Assembly: GCF_039524395.1 (NCBI RefSeq)
Contig: NZ_BAAAGO010000001.1
Origin: Micropruina glycogenica
GTDB taxonomy: Bacteria > Actinomycetota > Actinomycetes > Propionibacteriales > Propionibacteriaceae
Length of the DNA: 64,000 nt
Reading direction: 5' to 3' (one strand)
Shown here: piece after piece, positions 23,456 to 31,827 of the stretch
How the letters are laid out: the number at the start of each line of letters is the position of its first letter
How positions within the stretch are numbered: the first letter of the stretch is position 1
Notes under the pieces: generated by a model
What the model saw: the letters and a program-made list of their open reading frames with translations, nothing else
Told to the model about the DNA's origin: nothing
Database searches by the model: none
Position numbers and translations under genes: made by a program

Positions 23456-24685
23456 ATGATCAACGAGCATCATCTGATCGGGCTGCTCCTCGGTGCAGAA
23501 GAAGACTGGCCACAGGCGTTCGAGGCGGTTCTCGGCATGGTGGGGCCCATCACCGTCGACGGCGTCACCCACACCATGGCGGCCGAACGGCTCACCATCG
23601 AACCCTTCGATCTCACCGACCCGGTGCGCACGCCGCTGGTGATCGACCGGCTCGCGTACTGGTACTACCACCCACGCGAGTGGCTGAAGAAGGCCGCGCT
23701 CGTGAACGGCACCTACCTGCTGAACAGCCCGTTCACGTTTCAGTCGATGGAGAAGCACAGCGCCTACTGCGCCATGCTGCGACTCGGCCTGAAGGTGCCC
23801 AAGACCGTGCTCGTGCCGTACAAGAACCCGGTCGACAACGTGCGCTGGGCCTACACCTCGAGCAAGTACAACAAGGGTTTCGATCTCGAGGCGATCGCTG
23901 CCGACCTGGGCTACCCGCTCTACATGAAGCCATTCGACGGCGGCGGCTGGCGGGGGGTGTCGCGCATCAACAACGCCGACGACCTGCGCCGCGCCTACGA
24001 CGCGTCGGGCGAGATGCTGATGCACCTGCAGGCCACCGTCGACTATGAGGTGTTCGCCCGCGCGCTGTCGATCGGGCCCGAGACGATGGTGATGGACTTT
24101 CGCCCCGACCAGCCGATGCACAACCGCTACCACGTGTCGCACGGCTTTCTGTCGGCCAGGGCCGGCTTCGAAACCGCGGCCATCAGCCGCATCGTCAACG
24201 CGTTCTTCGCCTGGGAGTTCAACTCGGCCGAAATGCTCGTGGCCGGCGACGACGTGTACCCGATCGACTACGCCAACGCCTGCCCCGACGTGGCGGTCAC
24301 CTCGCTGCACTACTACTTCCCCTGGGCCATCAAGGCGCTGGTGCGGTGGAGCGTCTACTGCCTGGTCACCGGACGCAAGGGCACCGTCGACCTGCACACC
24401 GAGCGGTTCTTCGAGATCGCGGACGACCCGTCGCTCAGCTACGAGGCCAAGCTCGACGAGTACGCCGAGCTCGCCGACCAGTACTTCGAGACCGACAAGT
24501 ACTGGGCGTTCTGCAACGAACATCTGGGCCATCTGGACGCCGCCGTGCTCGAGTGGGTGCGCTCGGACGCGTTCGACCATTTGTTGGTCAGAACCGTGCA
24601 GGGCATGTACCCGCCGCACGAGCACGACATGTTCCTCGCCCACTTCCGCGGGCTCACCAAGGCATGGGCGGACGAGCAGGACTGA
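23456..24685 (+). CDS. ATP-grasp domain ligase
   Basis: A 409-residue protein starting INEHHLIGLLLGAEEDWPQA. ATP-grasp features are YPLYMKPFDGGGWRGVSRIN (nucleotide-binding Lys and Gly-rich loop, near residue 155), the VDYEVFARALSIG strand and the metal-binding end DVYPIDYANACPDVAV near residue 267. The closest general relatives are RimK/glutathione-synthetase-type carboxylate-amine ligases. An unusual C-terminal 110 residues (TVDLHTERFFEIADDPSLSY onward) are helical and acidic. It begins 28 bases after the second esterase stop and is likely the last gene of the trio. Confidence 0.78.
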   Translation: MINEHHLIGLLLGAEEDWPQAFEAVLGMVGPITVDGVTHTMAAERLTIEPFDLTDPVRTPLVIDRLAYWYYHPREWLKKAALVNGTYLLNSPFTFQSMEKHSAYCAMLRLGLKVPKTVLVPYKNPVDNVRWAYTSSKYNKGFDLEAIAADLGYPLYMKPFDGGGWRGVSRINNADDLRRAYDASGEMLMHLQATVDYEVFARALSIGPETMVMDFRPDQPMHNRYHVSHGFLSARAGFETAAISRIVNAFFAWEFNSAEMLVAGDDVYPIDYANACPDVAVTSLHYYFPWAIKALVRWSVYCLVTGRKGTVDLHTERFFEIADDPSLSYEAKLDEYAELADQYFETDKYWAFCNEHLGHLDAAVLEWVRSDAFDHLLVRTVQGMYPPHEHDMFLAHFRGLTKAWADEQD

Positions 24686-24787
24686 CCGCGCGTCGGTCGA
24701 GCACTCAACGCAACTCGAACGGACGGCGATTTTCTTACGCCCGCCGCTGCTCCAATCCCTTGCGACACGGTCCGCCACGCGAAAGAC

Positions 24788-24801
24788 TGAGAGCGCTCTC
24801 A
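24788..24801. promoter_or_regulatory. LacI/CebR-type palindromic operator
   Basis: TGAGAGCGCTCTCA is a perfect 14-bp palindrome with the central AGCGCT typical of LacI-family operators. It is close to the actinobacterial CebR site TGGGAGCGCTCCCA. It lies about 20 bases before the start of the Tat-exported barrel protein, overlapping its expected promoter, so sugar-responsive repression is likely. No LacI gene is in the window. Confidence 0.7.
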
Positions 24802-24822
24802 CTACCCCCCTTGGAGGAATCG

Positions 24823-26157
24823 ATGTCGCTTCCGCTGTCTCGTCGTGCTGCCCTCGGCGGCGCCGCCGCGCTGAGTGCGGCCGCACCGTTCGCGCTGTCC
24901 ACCCCGCCCGCGGCCGCCGCTCCGCTCACCACCGGTCGTCCTTCTGCCGAGTCGCGCGCGGCCACCAAGTTCGTGCAGCGCGTCGTGGACGCCTACCGCA
25001 CCTCGGGCTTTCGGCTGGCCCAGAGCTACCAGGACGATTCGGGGCTCACCGACATCGCCTTCACCTACGACAACGCCCTGGCGATCATCGCCCTGCTGGC
25101 CGTCGGCGACAAGGCCCGGGCCCGCGCCATTGGTGACGCACTGCTCTACGCCATGGCCCACGACGAAACCTTCACCGACCACCGGCTGCGGCAGGCCTAC
25201 CACGCCGACACCTTCGTCAACCCCAACGGCACGGCGCACTTCGGCTGGGAGTTCGGCCTCACCGGCACCGCTGTGGGCGACATGAGCTGGGCCGGAATCG
25301 CGCTGGCTCAACTGGCGTGGGCCACTGCACGTCCGGAATACCTGAAGGGCGCGGTGCGCATCGGCACGTGGATTCAGACCAACACCCACAGCACCACGGG
25401 GCTCAAGGGCTACACCTTCGGCGAGACCGCGGGCCTCGAAGGGCACAAGTCCACCGAGCACAACATCGACGTGTTCGCGTTCTTCACCCTGCTGCGCCGG
25501 CTGACCGGACGGGCCGTGTGGGCCACCCGCGCCGCGCACGCCTGGGACTTCGTCGAGCGGGTCTGGAACGCCGACGACGGCTTCTTCTGGACCGGGTCCG
25601 ACGACGGTGCCACGATCAACAAGGCCGCCGGCCAACTGCCGCTCGACGTGCAGACCTGGTCGTGGCTGGCGGCGCGCAAGTCGGGCTACGCGAAGGCCCT
25701 CGACTGGGCACGCACCAACCTGGCCACCACCGACACTCCGCTGCGGGCCAATTCGGCGCTCACCGGCAACCTCAGCATCACCGGCGTGGCGTTCGCCTCG
25801 GGCTCGCTGCTGGCCGACCCGACCCAGAACATCGGCGGCCAGTCGTGGAACCCCAAGCCCGACGTGGCCGCGGTCTGGCTGGAAGGCACGTCGCAACTGG
25901 CGTTGGCGCTGCTGAACCGCGGTGCGGACGACGACCGGGTGCGGGCGGGCGACCTGCTCACCCAATTGGCGAACGCCCAGATCAAGCTGGGCAAGGGGCA
26001 GAAGTTCGGTGGCACGGTGAACCCCGGCGGCCTGGTGGCGGCCACCTCGCCGCTCGACACAGGTTTCGGGTTCGGCTACTTCCCGAACCTGCACACCGGG
26101 GCGACGTCGTGGTACCTGATGGCGCTGCTGAAGACCAACCCGTACCGCTTCGTCTGA
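24823..26157 (+). CDS. Tat-exported alpha/alpha-barrel protein
   Basis: A 444-residue protein. It starts at ATG 24823 after GGAGG. The N-terminus SLPLSRRAALGGAAALSAAA has the twin-arginine motif and is followed by an APLTT-type cleavage region near residue 34. The mature part is helical with paired repeats (SQLALALLNRG, MSWAGIALAQLAWATARPEY, STEHNIDVFAFFTLLRRLTG), the layout of six-hairpin glycoside-hydrolase-like proteins. The end FGYFPNLHTGATSWYLMALL resembles the family C-terminus. An exported polysaccharide-active role fits the LacI-type operator upstream. Specific activity is unknown. Confidence 0.72.
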   Translation: MSLPLSRRAALGGAAALSAAAPFALSTPPAAAAPLTTGRPSAESRAATKFVQRVVDAYRTSGFRLAQSYQDDSGLTDIAFTYDNALAIIALLAVGDKARARAIGDALLYAMAHDETFTDHRLRQAYHADTFVNPNGTAHFGWEFGLTGTAVGDMSWAGIALAQLAWATARPEYLKGAVRIGTWIQTNTHSTTGLKGYTFGETAGLEGHKSTEHNIDVFAFFTLLRRLTGRAVWATRAAHAWDFVERVWNADDGFFWTGSDDGATINKAAGQLPLDVQTWSWLAARKSGYAKALDWARTNLATTDTPLRANSALTGNLSITGVAFASGSLLADPTQNIGGQSWNPKPDVAAVWLEGTSQLALALLNRGADDDRVRAGDLLTQLANAQIKLGKGQKFGGTVNPGGLVAATSPLDTGFGFGYFPNLHTGATSWYLMALLKTNPYRFV

Positions 26158-26176
26158 ACGCTCGACCAGCGGTGGA

Positions 26177-27208
26177 TCAGCGGGCCATCACCCAGACCCA
26201 GTTGGCCTTGTGGCCGGTCTCGGCGCGCTTGACCAGTTCGAGCTCGTCGCCGTGCACCCGATAGAGCGCGATGCTGGTCGACCGCTCACCGGCGCAGATC
26301 AGGTAGCGGCCATCAGGTGACACCGCGAAGCCGCGGGGCTGGGTCTCGGTGACGGTGAACGAGGCCGGCGGCGTCATCGAGCCGTCGGCCGCCACCCTCA
26401 CCGCACCGAGGGTGCTCTCGGTGCGCTCGGAGCACCACAGGTGCGACGGGTCAGAGAAGTGCAGGTCGGCGCCCCAGATGTAGTGGTGCTCGAGCGGGTC
26501 TGCGCCGAACTCGCTGTGGCCCAGGCCTTTCGACTCGTCGATGGCCGTCACGCTGCCGGCGGCGGTGAGGTTACCGAAGTGCTTGTCGCGCCGGTAACGA
26601 AGCACCTCGCCGGAGAACTCGGTGAGCACGTACAGCGAATCCTGCGCCGCGTTGAGCACCAGGTGTCGGGGCCCCGAGCCGGCGGGGGCGGCGACGGTGG
26701 CCGGGGTGAGCGGCCGCAGGTTCAGCCAGGCGTCCAGGGCGTACTGGGCGACCAGATCGGCACCGAGCGACACGAAGTAGGCGTAGCGTCCGTCGCTGCT
26801 GGCGCGCACCGAGTGCAGGTTGGGAAACTCGATGCGTGACACCGGTTCGCTCACCTCGCCGTCGTGCACCGCGCTGCTGATGCCGTAGCCGCCGCCGTAG
26901 CAGGCGCCGAGCAGGGCCGTGCCGCCACGGGTGAGGGTGAGATAGTTCATCGCGCCGTCGGGCAGCGACAGGTGCGAACGTTTCGACAGCCGTCCAGAGC
27001 TGCGGTCGAGGGCGAACGTGGTGATGCCTTGATCGTTGCCCTTCACCGAGGCGTAGACCAGATCGCGGGTGGCGTCCACGCAGAAGGTGGAGCAGCCCGG
27101 AGCCCCGCCGGTGACGCTGAGCCGCTGCAGTTCACCGTCGCGCAGCGAGAACGAACTGATGGTGCCGTCGCCCGAATTGGCGACCAGGACGAGCCACGAG
27201 GTGGTCAT
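26177..27208 (-). CDS. Lactonase-family beta-propeller protein
   Basis: A 343-residue seven-bladed propeller of the 6-phosphogluconolactonase/YbhE type (PF10282): LVLVANSGDGTISSFSLRDG, GSGPRHLVLNAAQDSLYVLT, the blade end TQPRGFAVSPDGRYLICAGE and the closing SIALYRVHGDELELV. The repeated G-x-R-x-x-x-x-x-x-D-G-R-Y-x-Y pattern marks the blades. It is cytosolic with no signal peptide. It may hydrolyse 6-phosphogluconolactone, but many homologues are of unproven function. It is convergent with the Tat-exported protein gene (19-base gap) and just downstream of upp on the same strand. Confidence 0.8.
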   Translation of the reverse strand: MTTSWLVLVANSGDGTISSFSLRDGELQRLSVTGGAPGCSTFCVDATRDLVYASVKGNDQGITTFALDRSSGRLSKRSHLSLPDGAMNYLTLTRGGTALLGACYGGGYGISSAVHDGEVSEPVSRIEFPNLHSVRASSDGRYAYFVSLGADLVAQYALDAWLNLRPLTPATVAAPAGSGPRHLVLNAAQDSLYVLTEFSGEVLRYRRDKHFGNLTAAGSVTAIDESKGLGHSEFGADPLEHHYIWGADLHFSDPSHLWCSERTESTLGAVRVAADGSMTPPASFTVTETQPRGFAVSPDGRYLICAGERSTSIALYRVHGDELELVKRAETGHKANWVWVMAR

Positions 27209-27228
27209 GGCTCATCGTATCGGCCCGG

Positions 27229-27870
27229 CTACTGGGCCAGTCCGTACAACCGATCCCCGGCATCGCCCAGACCGGGCACGATGTAGCCGTGCTCGTTGAG
27301 CCGTTCATCGATCGCGGCCACCACCAGCGTGGTGGGCACGCCGATGGGGTCGACCAGGCTGCGCAGCCGTTCGATGCCCTCGGGCGCGGCCAGCAGGCAG
27401 ATGCAGGTGATGTGATCGGCGCCCCGGTCGACCAGAAAACGGACGGTACCGCCCAGCGAGCCGCCGGTGGCGAGCATCGGGTCGAGCACGTAGCACTGCC
27501 GGCCGGACAGATCCTGGGGCAGGCGTTCGGCGTAGGTGAACGGCTCGAGCGTCTCTTCGTCGCGCACCATGCCCACGAACCCCACCTCGGCGGTCGGCAT
27601 CAGCCGCATCATGCCCTCGAGCATGCCCAGCCCGGCGCGCAGAATCGGTACCACCAAGGGACGCGGCTGCGACAGCTTCTTGCCCTTGGTGACGGTGATC
27701 GGGGTGGTGACCTCGCAATCGTCCACCCGCACGTCACGGGTGGCCTCGTAGGCCAGCAGAGTGACGAGCTCTTCGACGAGCTGGCGAAAGACCGGCGAAC
27801 CGGTCTCGACGCTACGCAGCAGCGTCACCTTGTGCGAGACCAGCGGATGATCGAGTGCGCGCAGTTCCAC
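27229..27870 (-). CDS. upp: Uracil phosphoribosyltransferase
   Basis: A 213-residue pyrimidine-salvage enzyme making UMP from uracil and PRPP. It has LDHPLVSHKVTLLRSVET at the N-terminus, VPILRAGLGMLEGMM near residue 75, the PRPP loop CYVLDPMLATGGSLGGTV near residue 130, and the uracil-binding tail DERLNEHGYIVPGLGDAGDR. All are canonical. It is divergent from the tadA partner gene, an arrangement common in actinobacteria. Confidence 0.96.
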   Translation of the reverse strand: MELRALDHPLVSHKVTLLRSVETGSPVFRQLVEELVTLLAYEATRDVRVDDCEVTTPITVTKGKKLSQPRPLVVPILRAGLGMLEGMMRLMPTAEVGFVGMVRDEETLEPFTYAERLPQDLSGRQCYVLDPMLATGGSLGGTVRFLVDRGADHITCICLLAAPEGIERLRSLVDPIGVPTTLVVAAIDERLNEHGYIVPGLGDAGDRLYGLAQ

Positions 27871-27943
27871 AGCTGAACCTTATCGGCCGGTGTGCGCCGT
27901 CTCGGCGGGCATGACACGATGGAGGCCCAGACAAGGAGTGGTG

Positions 27944-28543
27944 ATGAGTAGGTACACCGATGAACCCGGCGACGACCGTCCGGGCCTCGACGACCTCGAA
28001 CCCGCGGTGGAACTGGTGCTCGACGACGACGCGGACGACGACGAGGACGACTACCCCGACGACGCCACTGAAGACGACATCGACCTCGTGGTGGCCCTGT
28101 ACCGCGAAGACGGCCAGCCGGTCGCCGTGCCGCTGGGCATCGAACTGGCCAACGATCTGGACGAACTGATCGCCCAGTTGCGGCGCATTCCCGGCGACGG
28201 CGGTGCGGTCGGCCTGGTGTCGATCGCCTCGGAGTTCTTCGTGGCGGCGCGCGTGCGCGGCAAGAAGGTTCAGGTGCTGCTGTCGGACGAACTCGCTGCC
28301 GCCGACTGGCCCATCGCCCGTGACGTGGCCGACTTCCTGGGCTCTGAACTGCCCGAGGACGACGACGACGCCGGCCCGATCGGCGACCTCGACATCTTCG
28401 CCGACGTCGGCCTGCCCGACTTCGAGCTCGAGGCGCTGTGCGACGAGGACGAAGACTCCGACACGTTGGTCGAACGCATCGCCAAGAAGCTGAAGTTCGG
28501 CGCGCAGTACCGCAAGGCGGTGCAGTCGTCGTTCGGGCTCTGA
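27944..28543 (+). CDS. tRNA adenosine deaminase-associated protein
   Basis: A 199-residue acidic protein with an Asp/Glu-rich stretch at residues 25-45. It is followed by the conserved core DIDLVVALYREDGQPVAVPL, then VSIASEFFVAARVRGKKVQV, then ADWPIARDVADFLG. This family occurs next to tadA in actinobacteria and carries that annotation by association only. The ATG at 27944 follows AAGGAG (a GTG three bases earlier is an alternative). tadA begins eight bases after its stop. Confidence 0.82.
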   Translation: MSRYTDEPGDDRPGLDDLEPAVELVLDDDADDDEDDYPDDATEDDIDLVVALYREDGQPVAVPLGIELANDLDELIAQLRRIPGDGGAVGLVSIASEFFVAARVRGKKVQVLLSDELAAADWPIARDVADFLGSELPEDDDDAGPIGDLDIFADVGLPDFELEALCDEDEDSDTLVERIAKKLKFGAQYRKAVQSSFGL

Positions 28544-28550
28544 GCCCGTC

Positions 28551-29003
28551 GTGAACCGCTGGCGGCCGGCCATGGCGTCGGCGTTGGCACAGGCGGCCCT
28601 CGCTCCCGCGCACGGTGACGTGCCGATCGGAGCGGTGGTGGTGGCGCCGTCCGGTGACGTGGTGGCGGCGGGGCACAACGAACGCGAGCTCACCGGCGAC
28701 CCCACCGCGCACGCCGAGGTGCTGGCGCTGCGGCGGGCGGCTGAGGCCGTCGGGTCGTGGCATCTGGACGGGCACACCCTGGTGGTGACGCTCGAGCCGT
28801 GCACGATGTGCGCGGGAGCTCTTGTGCTGGCCAGGGTCGAACGGGTGGTGATCGGCGCGTGGGACCCGAAGGCCGGGGCGGTGTCGTCGCTGTTCGACGT
28901 GGTGCGCGATCCGCGGCTGAATCACCGGGTCGAGGTGGTCGCCGGGGTCGAAGCAGACGCGTGCGGTGAACTACTGCGCGACTTCTTCGAGGGCCGACGG
29001 TGA
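28551..29003 (+). CDS. tadA: tRNA-specific adenosine deaminase
   Basis: A 150-residue zinc deaminase that converts A34 to inosine in tRNA-Arg(ACG). The active site is complete: TAHAEVLAL (zinc His and proton-shuttling Glu) and EPCTMCAGAL (zinc Cys pair), followed by the family end RVERVVIGAWDPKAGAV. GTG 28551 gives normal length. Its TGA overlaps the GTG of the DUF218 gene. Confidence 0.93.
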   Translation: MNRWRPAMASALAQAALAPAHGDVPIGAVVVAPSGDVVAAGHNERELTGDPTAHAEVLALRRAAEAVGSWHLDGHTLVVTLEPCTMCAGALVLARVERVVIGAWDPKAGAVSSLFDVVRDPRLNHRVEVVAGVEADACGELLRDFFEGRR

Positions 29004-29581
29004 ATCGCGTCGGTCGAGCCGGTCGAGACCTCTGTCTCGGCGTCGCCGGGTTGTGGCTGCTCGCCGAGGCCGCGCATGCCCGCGTCTCCGTCATCCCGGC
29101 GAACGCCGGGATCCACCAACCGTCACATGACACTCTGCTCGTACTCGGCTGCCCGTCCCTGCGCGACGGACGCCCCTCGGCGGCCCAGCGCTGGCGGGTC
29201 GACCTGGCCGCTCGCAATGCCCGCGCCACCACCCGGTTCGTCATCTCGGGCGCCGGCGAGGCCGAGGTGATGGCGCGCGACCTGACCGATCGCCACGGCA
29301 TCCTGCCGAGCCGCATCACGACGGAGACCGCGGCCACGAACACGTGGCAGAACGTCGGCAACTGCGCCGAGTTGATCGAGCCAGGCGGCGTCGTGGGCAT
29401 GATCAGCGACCCGCTGCACGCCCGCCGGGCCGAACGGTACTGGCGACTGCAGCACCCCGCACGCGCGGACGAGCTGCGGCCGGCCATGCTCTACCGCTTC
29501 GGTGAACACCCTCTGCTCAAGGTGGCGACCGCCGGCTACGAGGTGCTGCTGCGCAGCCTGCGCTACCGTCCGGCCCCCTGA
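29000..29581 (+). CDS. DUF218 (YdcF/SanA-like) protein with repeat-derived N-terminus
   Basis: A 193-residue protein whose core from about residue 45 is a DUF218 domain: TLLVLGCPSLRDGRPSAAQR, then TTRFVISGAGEAEVMARDL, then ITTETAATNTWQNV. DUF218 proteins are implicated in envelope or vancomycin-related functions. The first 35 residues are unusual. A family A repeat encodes VGRAGRD and a family B repeat encodes VIPANAGI, on either side of a short hydrophobic stretch (CLGVAGLWLLAEAAHA) that may be the original membrane anchor. Start GTG 29000 overlaps the tadA stop. Confidence 0.78.
   Translation: MNRVGRAGRDLCLGVAGLWLLAEAAHARVSVIPANAGIHQPSHDTLLVLGCPSLRDGRPSAAQRWRVDLAARNARATTRFVISGAGEAEVMARDLTDRHGILPSRITTETAATNTWQNVGNCAELIEPGGVVGMISDPLHARRAERYWRLQHPARADELRPAMLYRFGEHPLLKVATAGYEVLLRSLRYRPAP
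29012..29030. repeat. Family A repeat inside the DUF218 gene
   Basis: GGTCGAGCCGGTCGAGACC lies in frame within the first codons of the DUF218 gene. Confidence 0.7.
29090..29120. repeat. Family B repeat inside the DUF218 gene
   Basis: GTCATCCCGGC-GAAC-GCCGGGATCCACCAAC lies in frame and encodes VIPANAGIHQ. Confidence 0.8.
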
Positions 29582-29620
29582 TTTGGCGGCGGGTCGCCCT
29601 GGCCCGATAGAATCGCCGAC

Positions 29621-29710
29621 GGTGGCGTGTCCGAGCGGCCTAAGGAGCACGCCTCGAAAGCGTGTGTGGGTTTTTGCCCACCGTGGGTTCAAATCCCACC
29701 GCCACCGCCA
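29621..29710 (+). tRNA. tRNA-Ser (anticodon CGA)
   Basis: A 90-nt type II tRNA. The acceptor stem is GGTGGCG/CGCCACC with discriminator G and encoded CCA (29708-29710). The anticodon stem-loop CACGC-CTCGAAA-GCGTG gives anticodon CGA, reading UCG. A long variable arm (TGTGGGTTTTTGCCCACC) as in tRNA-Ser is followed by the T-arm GTGGGTTCAAATCCCAC. Confidence 0.96.
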
Positions 29711-29742
29711 AGGTCCGTCCCACTCAGTTGGGGCGGACCTTC
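29711..29742 (+). terminator. Hairpin terminator after tRNA-Ser
   Basis: AGGTCCGTCCC and GGGGCGGACCT form an 11-bp stem with an 8-base loop immediately after the CCA end. It is followed by TTCGTC, so the T-run is weak. Confidence 0.65.
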
Positions 29743-29974
29743 GTCATGCCGCCTCATTCGTGGGACGTAAGCTGCGCGGCATGGCGATCCGCGACATCAC
29801 GACTATCCGCAGGCACCTGCAGGCCGAGGCGCGCGAGCAGGGCACCTGGGGCTCCATACCTCAAAGCGGCGAGGGTTGGGCGGTGGTAGCCATCGCTCAA
29901 CACCGAGGAGTCGTCCTCGAGCCTCCCGGCGAACCAGCAGATCGAGGCTCTCGCGGTTGATGAATAGGGTGTGA
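29743..29974. other. Unassigned stretch after tRNA-Ser
   Basis: A plus-strand frame at 29781-29960 encodes AIRDITTIRRHLQAEARE and more, but it ends in low-complexity codons and matches no family I recognise. The first residues resemble a peptide deformylase N-terminus but nothing follows. No integrase or attachment repeat is visible. The minus strand also has an open frame with no clear start. Confidence 0.3.
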
Positions 29975-30817
29975 CTAGCTGATCTGACGCAGGTACTGCA
30001 GCACGACGCTGTTGTCGTCGTCGCCCAGGCCGGCCTTGGTGAGGCCGGTGAACAGGTCCAGCGACACCTGCAGCGACGGCAGGTCACGTCCGCCGGCGCT
30101 GTCGGTGGCGAAGGTGAGGTCTTTGACGAGGAACTTCGCCGGACCGCTGGGGCTGAAGTCTTCGTCGGCGAGCTTGGCAGCCTTCTGGTCGAGCAGTTCC
30201 GAGGCCGCCAGCCCGGCCCCCAGCACCTGCAGCACGTGGTGCGCGTCGAGGCCGTTGTCTTTGGCCACCAGGGTCGCCTCGGCCAGCGCGACCAGGGTGC
30301 CTGCGACCACCATCTGGTTGCAGGCCTTGGTCACCGCGCCGGCGCCGATCGGGCCCATCAGCTCGACGGTGCCGCCGATCACGTCCAACAGCGGCCGGAC
30401 GCGTTCGAACATCGCCTCGTCGGCGCCGCACATGATCGACATGGTGCCGTCCTCGGCCTTGGCCACGCCGCCCGACATGCAGGCGTCCATCACGTGCACC
30501 TGCCCGTCGAGCCGTTCGGCCAGGCCCCGGACGGCGCTGGGCGAGATGGTGCTCATCACCACCAGGTCGGTGGCGCCGCCGTCCAACAGGGCCGGCAGCA
30601 TGGGTTCGAGGTAGGGCAGGTCGGGCAGCAGGCAGAACACCACCTCGCGGTCGCGCAGGGCCTCGGTGGCGTCGGTGGACACCGCCACCCCGGCTTCGGA
30701 CGCCGCCGGCACCGGCGCGATGTTCGCCCCGGTCACGTCGTGACCCGCCCTGGACAGATTGATCGCCACCGGTAGGCCCATGTTGCCCAGGCCCAGTACG
30801 CAGACCTTCATCGCCAC
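29975..30817 (-). CDS. 3-hydroxyisobutyrate dehydrogenase-family oxidoreductase
   Basis: A 280-residue NAD(P)-dependent beta-hydroxyacid dehydrogenase. The Rossmann motif is KVCVLGLGNMGLPVAINLSR at residues 3-22, the substrate segment is MDACMSGGVAKAEDGTMSIM near residue 112, and the catalytic Lys lies in GPIGAGAVTKACNQMVVAG near residue 160. Related enzymes act on hydroxyisobutyrate, tartronate semialdehyde or four-carbon acid sugars (LtnD-type). It overlaps the upstream D-2-hydroxyacid dehydrogenase gene, so the pair with the cyclase forms one catabolic operon. Confidence 0.85.
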   Translation of the reverse strand: MAMKVCVLGLGNMGLPVAINLSRAGHDVTGANIAPVPAASEAGVAVSTDATEALRDREVVFCLLPDLPYLEPMLPALLDGGATDLVVMSTISPSAVRGLAERLDGQVHVMDACMSGGVAKAEDGTMSIMCGADEAMFERVRPLLDVIGGTVELMGPIGAGAVTKACNQMVVAGTLVALAEATLVAKDNGLDAHHVLQVLGAGLAASELLDQKAAKLADEDFSPSGPAKFLVKDLTFATDSAGGRDLPSLQVSLDLFTGLTKAGLGDDDNSVVLQYLRQIS

Positions 30818-31827
30818 TCCTTCAGTCGCTGCTCGAACGCCGGGTGCGTCAGCACGTCACGGTTCACCACAAAGCGTGGTGCCTGACCCGCGGCCACCGC
30901 CAGCAATGCGTCGATGCAACTGTTGCCGTTGCCCAAGCTCATCTCGCTCGTCCAGGCGATCGAGTGCGGCGCCAGGGTCACGTTGGGCAGCCGTTCGATG
31001 CCGGACGTCTGCGGCTCGCTCTCGAACACGTCGAGCCCGGCCGCCCGGATGCCGCCCGAGGTCAACGCCCCGATCAGCGCCTGCTCGTCGACGATGGGTC
31101 CGCGGGCCATGTTGATCACCACCGCGGACGGCTTCATGGCCGCCAAGAAGGCCGCATCGACCGCGTGAAACGTGTCGTGGGTGAGGGCGGCCATGATCAC
31201 CACGGCGTCGGCGGTGGCCGCCAGTTCGTCACGGCCAACCAGCCGGACGCCGAGTTCGGCGGCGCGCTCGGGTGGGCAGAACGGGTCGTTGCCGATGATG
31301 GTGACGTCGAACGGCGCCAGCAGCCGCACGAACTCGCCGCCGGTGTTGCCGACGCCCACGAGTCCGATGGTCAGGCCGTTCAGCCCGGTGCCCATCAGGT
31401 TGGTTCGCTCGGCCCACTTGTGCTCGCGCACGAGTCGATCTTTGGCCACCAGGTTGTGCAGCACGGCCAGCAGCATCGCCAGCGTGGCGGTGGCCACCGG
31501 ACGGCGGGCGCCGTCCGGGGTGATCGTCACCGCGACGCCGCGGGCCGTGCAGGCAGCGAGGTCGACGGTGTCGTAGCCGACCCCGAATCGGGCCAGCACC
31601 GCCGGCCGTGGCACGTCGTCGGCGAAGGCCGACGCCGGCACCGCTGGGCCGGCGAACAGCACCCCGTCGTAGGGGGCCAGATCGTGCGGTGAGAAGGCGG
31701 CCACGTCACCTGGCAGGTACTGCCACGGCACGCCCGCCGCATCGAGCCTGGCCAGGCCGATGTCGCCCCAGACGTTGCGGTCGCCGTCGAGAAAATCGCG
31801 CGACACCCCCACCCGAAAGGGCGCCAT
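30808..31827 (-). CDS. D-2-hydroxyacid dehydrogenase
   Basis: A 339-residue NAD-dependent enzyme. LARFGVGYDTVDLAACTARG is near residue 88, the Rossmann motif LTIGLVGVGNTGGEFVRLLA near residue 158, VINMARGPIVDEQALI with the substrate Arg near residue 240, and AGLDVFESEPQ with the Glu of the relay. The catalytic His position reads APHSIAWTSEM. Relatives reduce glyoxylate/hydroxypyruvate or oxidise sugar acids. Its ATG overlaps the stop of the cyclase gene and its end overlaps the following dehydrogenase. Confidence 0.85.
   Translation of the reverse strand: MAPFRVGVSRDFLDGDRNVWGDIGLARLDAAGVPWQYLPGDVAAFSPHDLAPYDGVLFAGPAVPASAFADDVPRPAVLARFGVGYDTVDLAACTARGVAVTITPDGARRPVATATLAMLLAVLHNLVAKDRLVREHKWAERTNLMGTGLNGLTIGLVGVGNTGGEFVRLLAPFDVTIIGNDPFCPPERAAELGVRLVGRDELAATADAVVIMAALTHDTFHAVDAAFLAAMKPSAVVINMARGPIVDEQALIGALTSGGIRAAGLDVFESEPQTSGIERLPNVTLAPHSIAWTSEMSLGNGNSCIDALLAVAAGQAPRFVVNRDVLTHPAFEQRLKEWR

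Noticed and set aside
29621..29974. tRNA-Ser as the attachment site of a genomic island
   Set aside because: No integrase gene follows, no direct repeat of the tRNA 3-prime end was found nearby, and normal metabolic genes resume within 270 bases.
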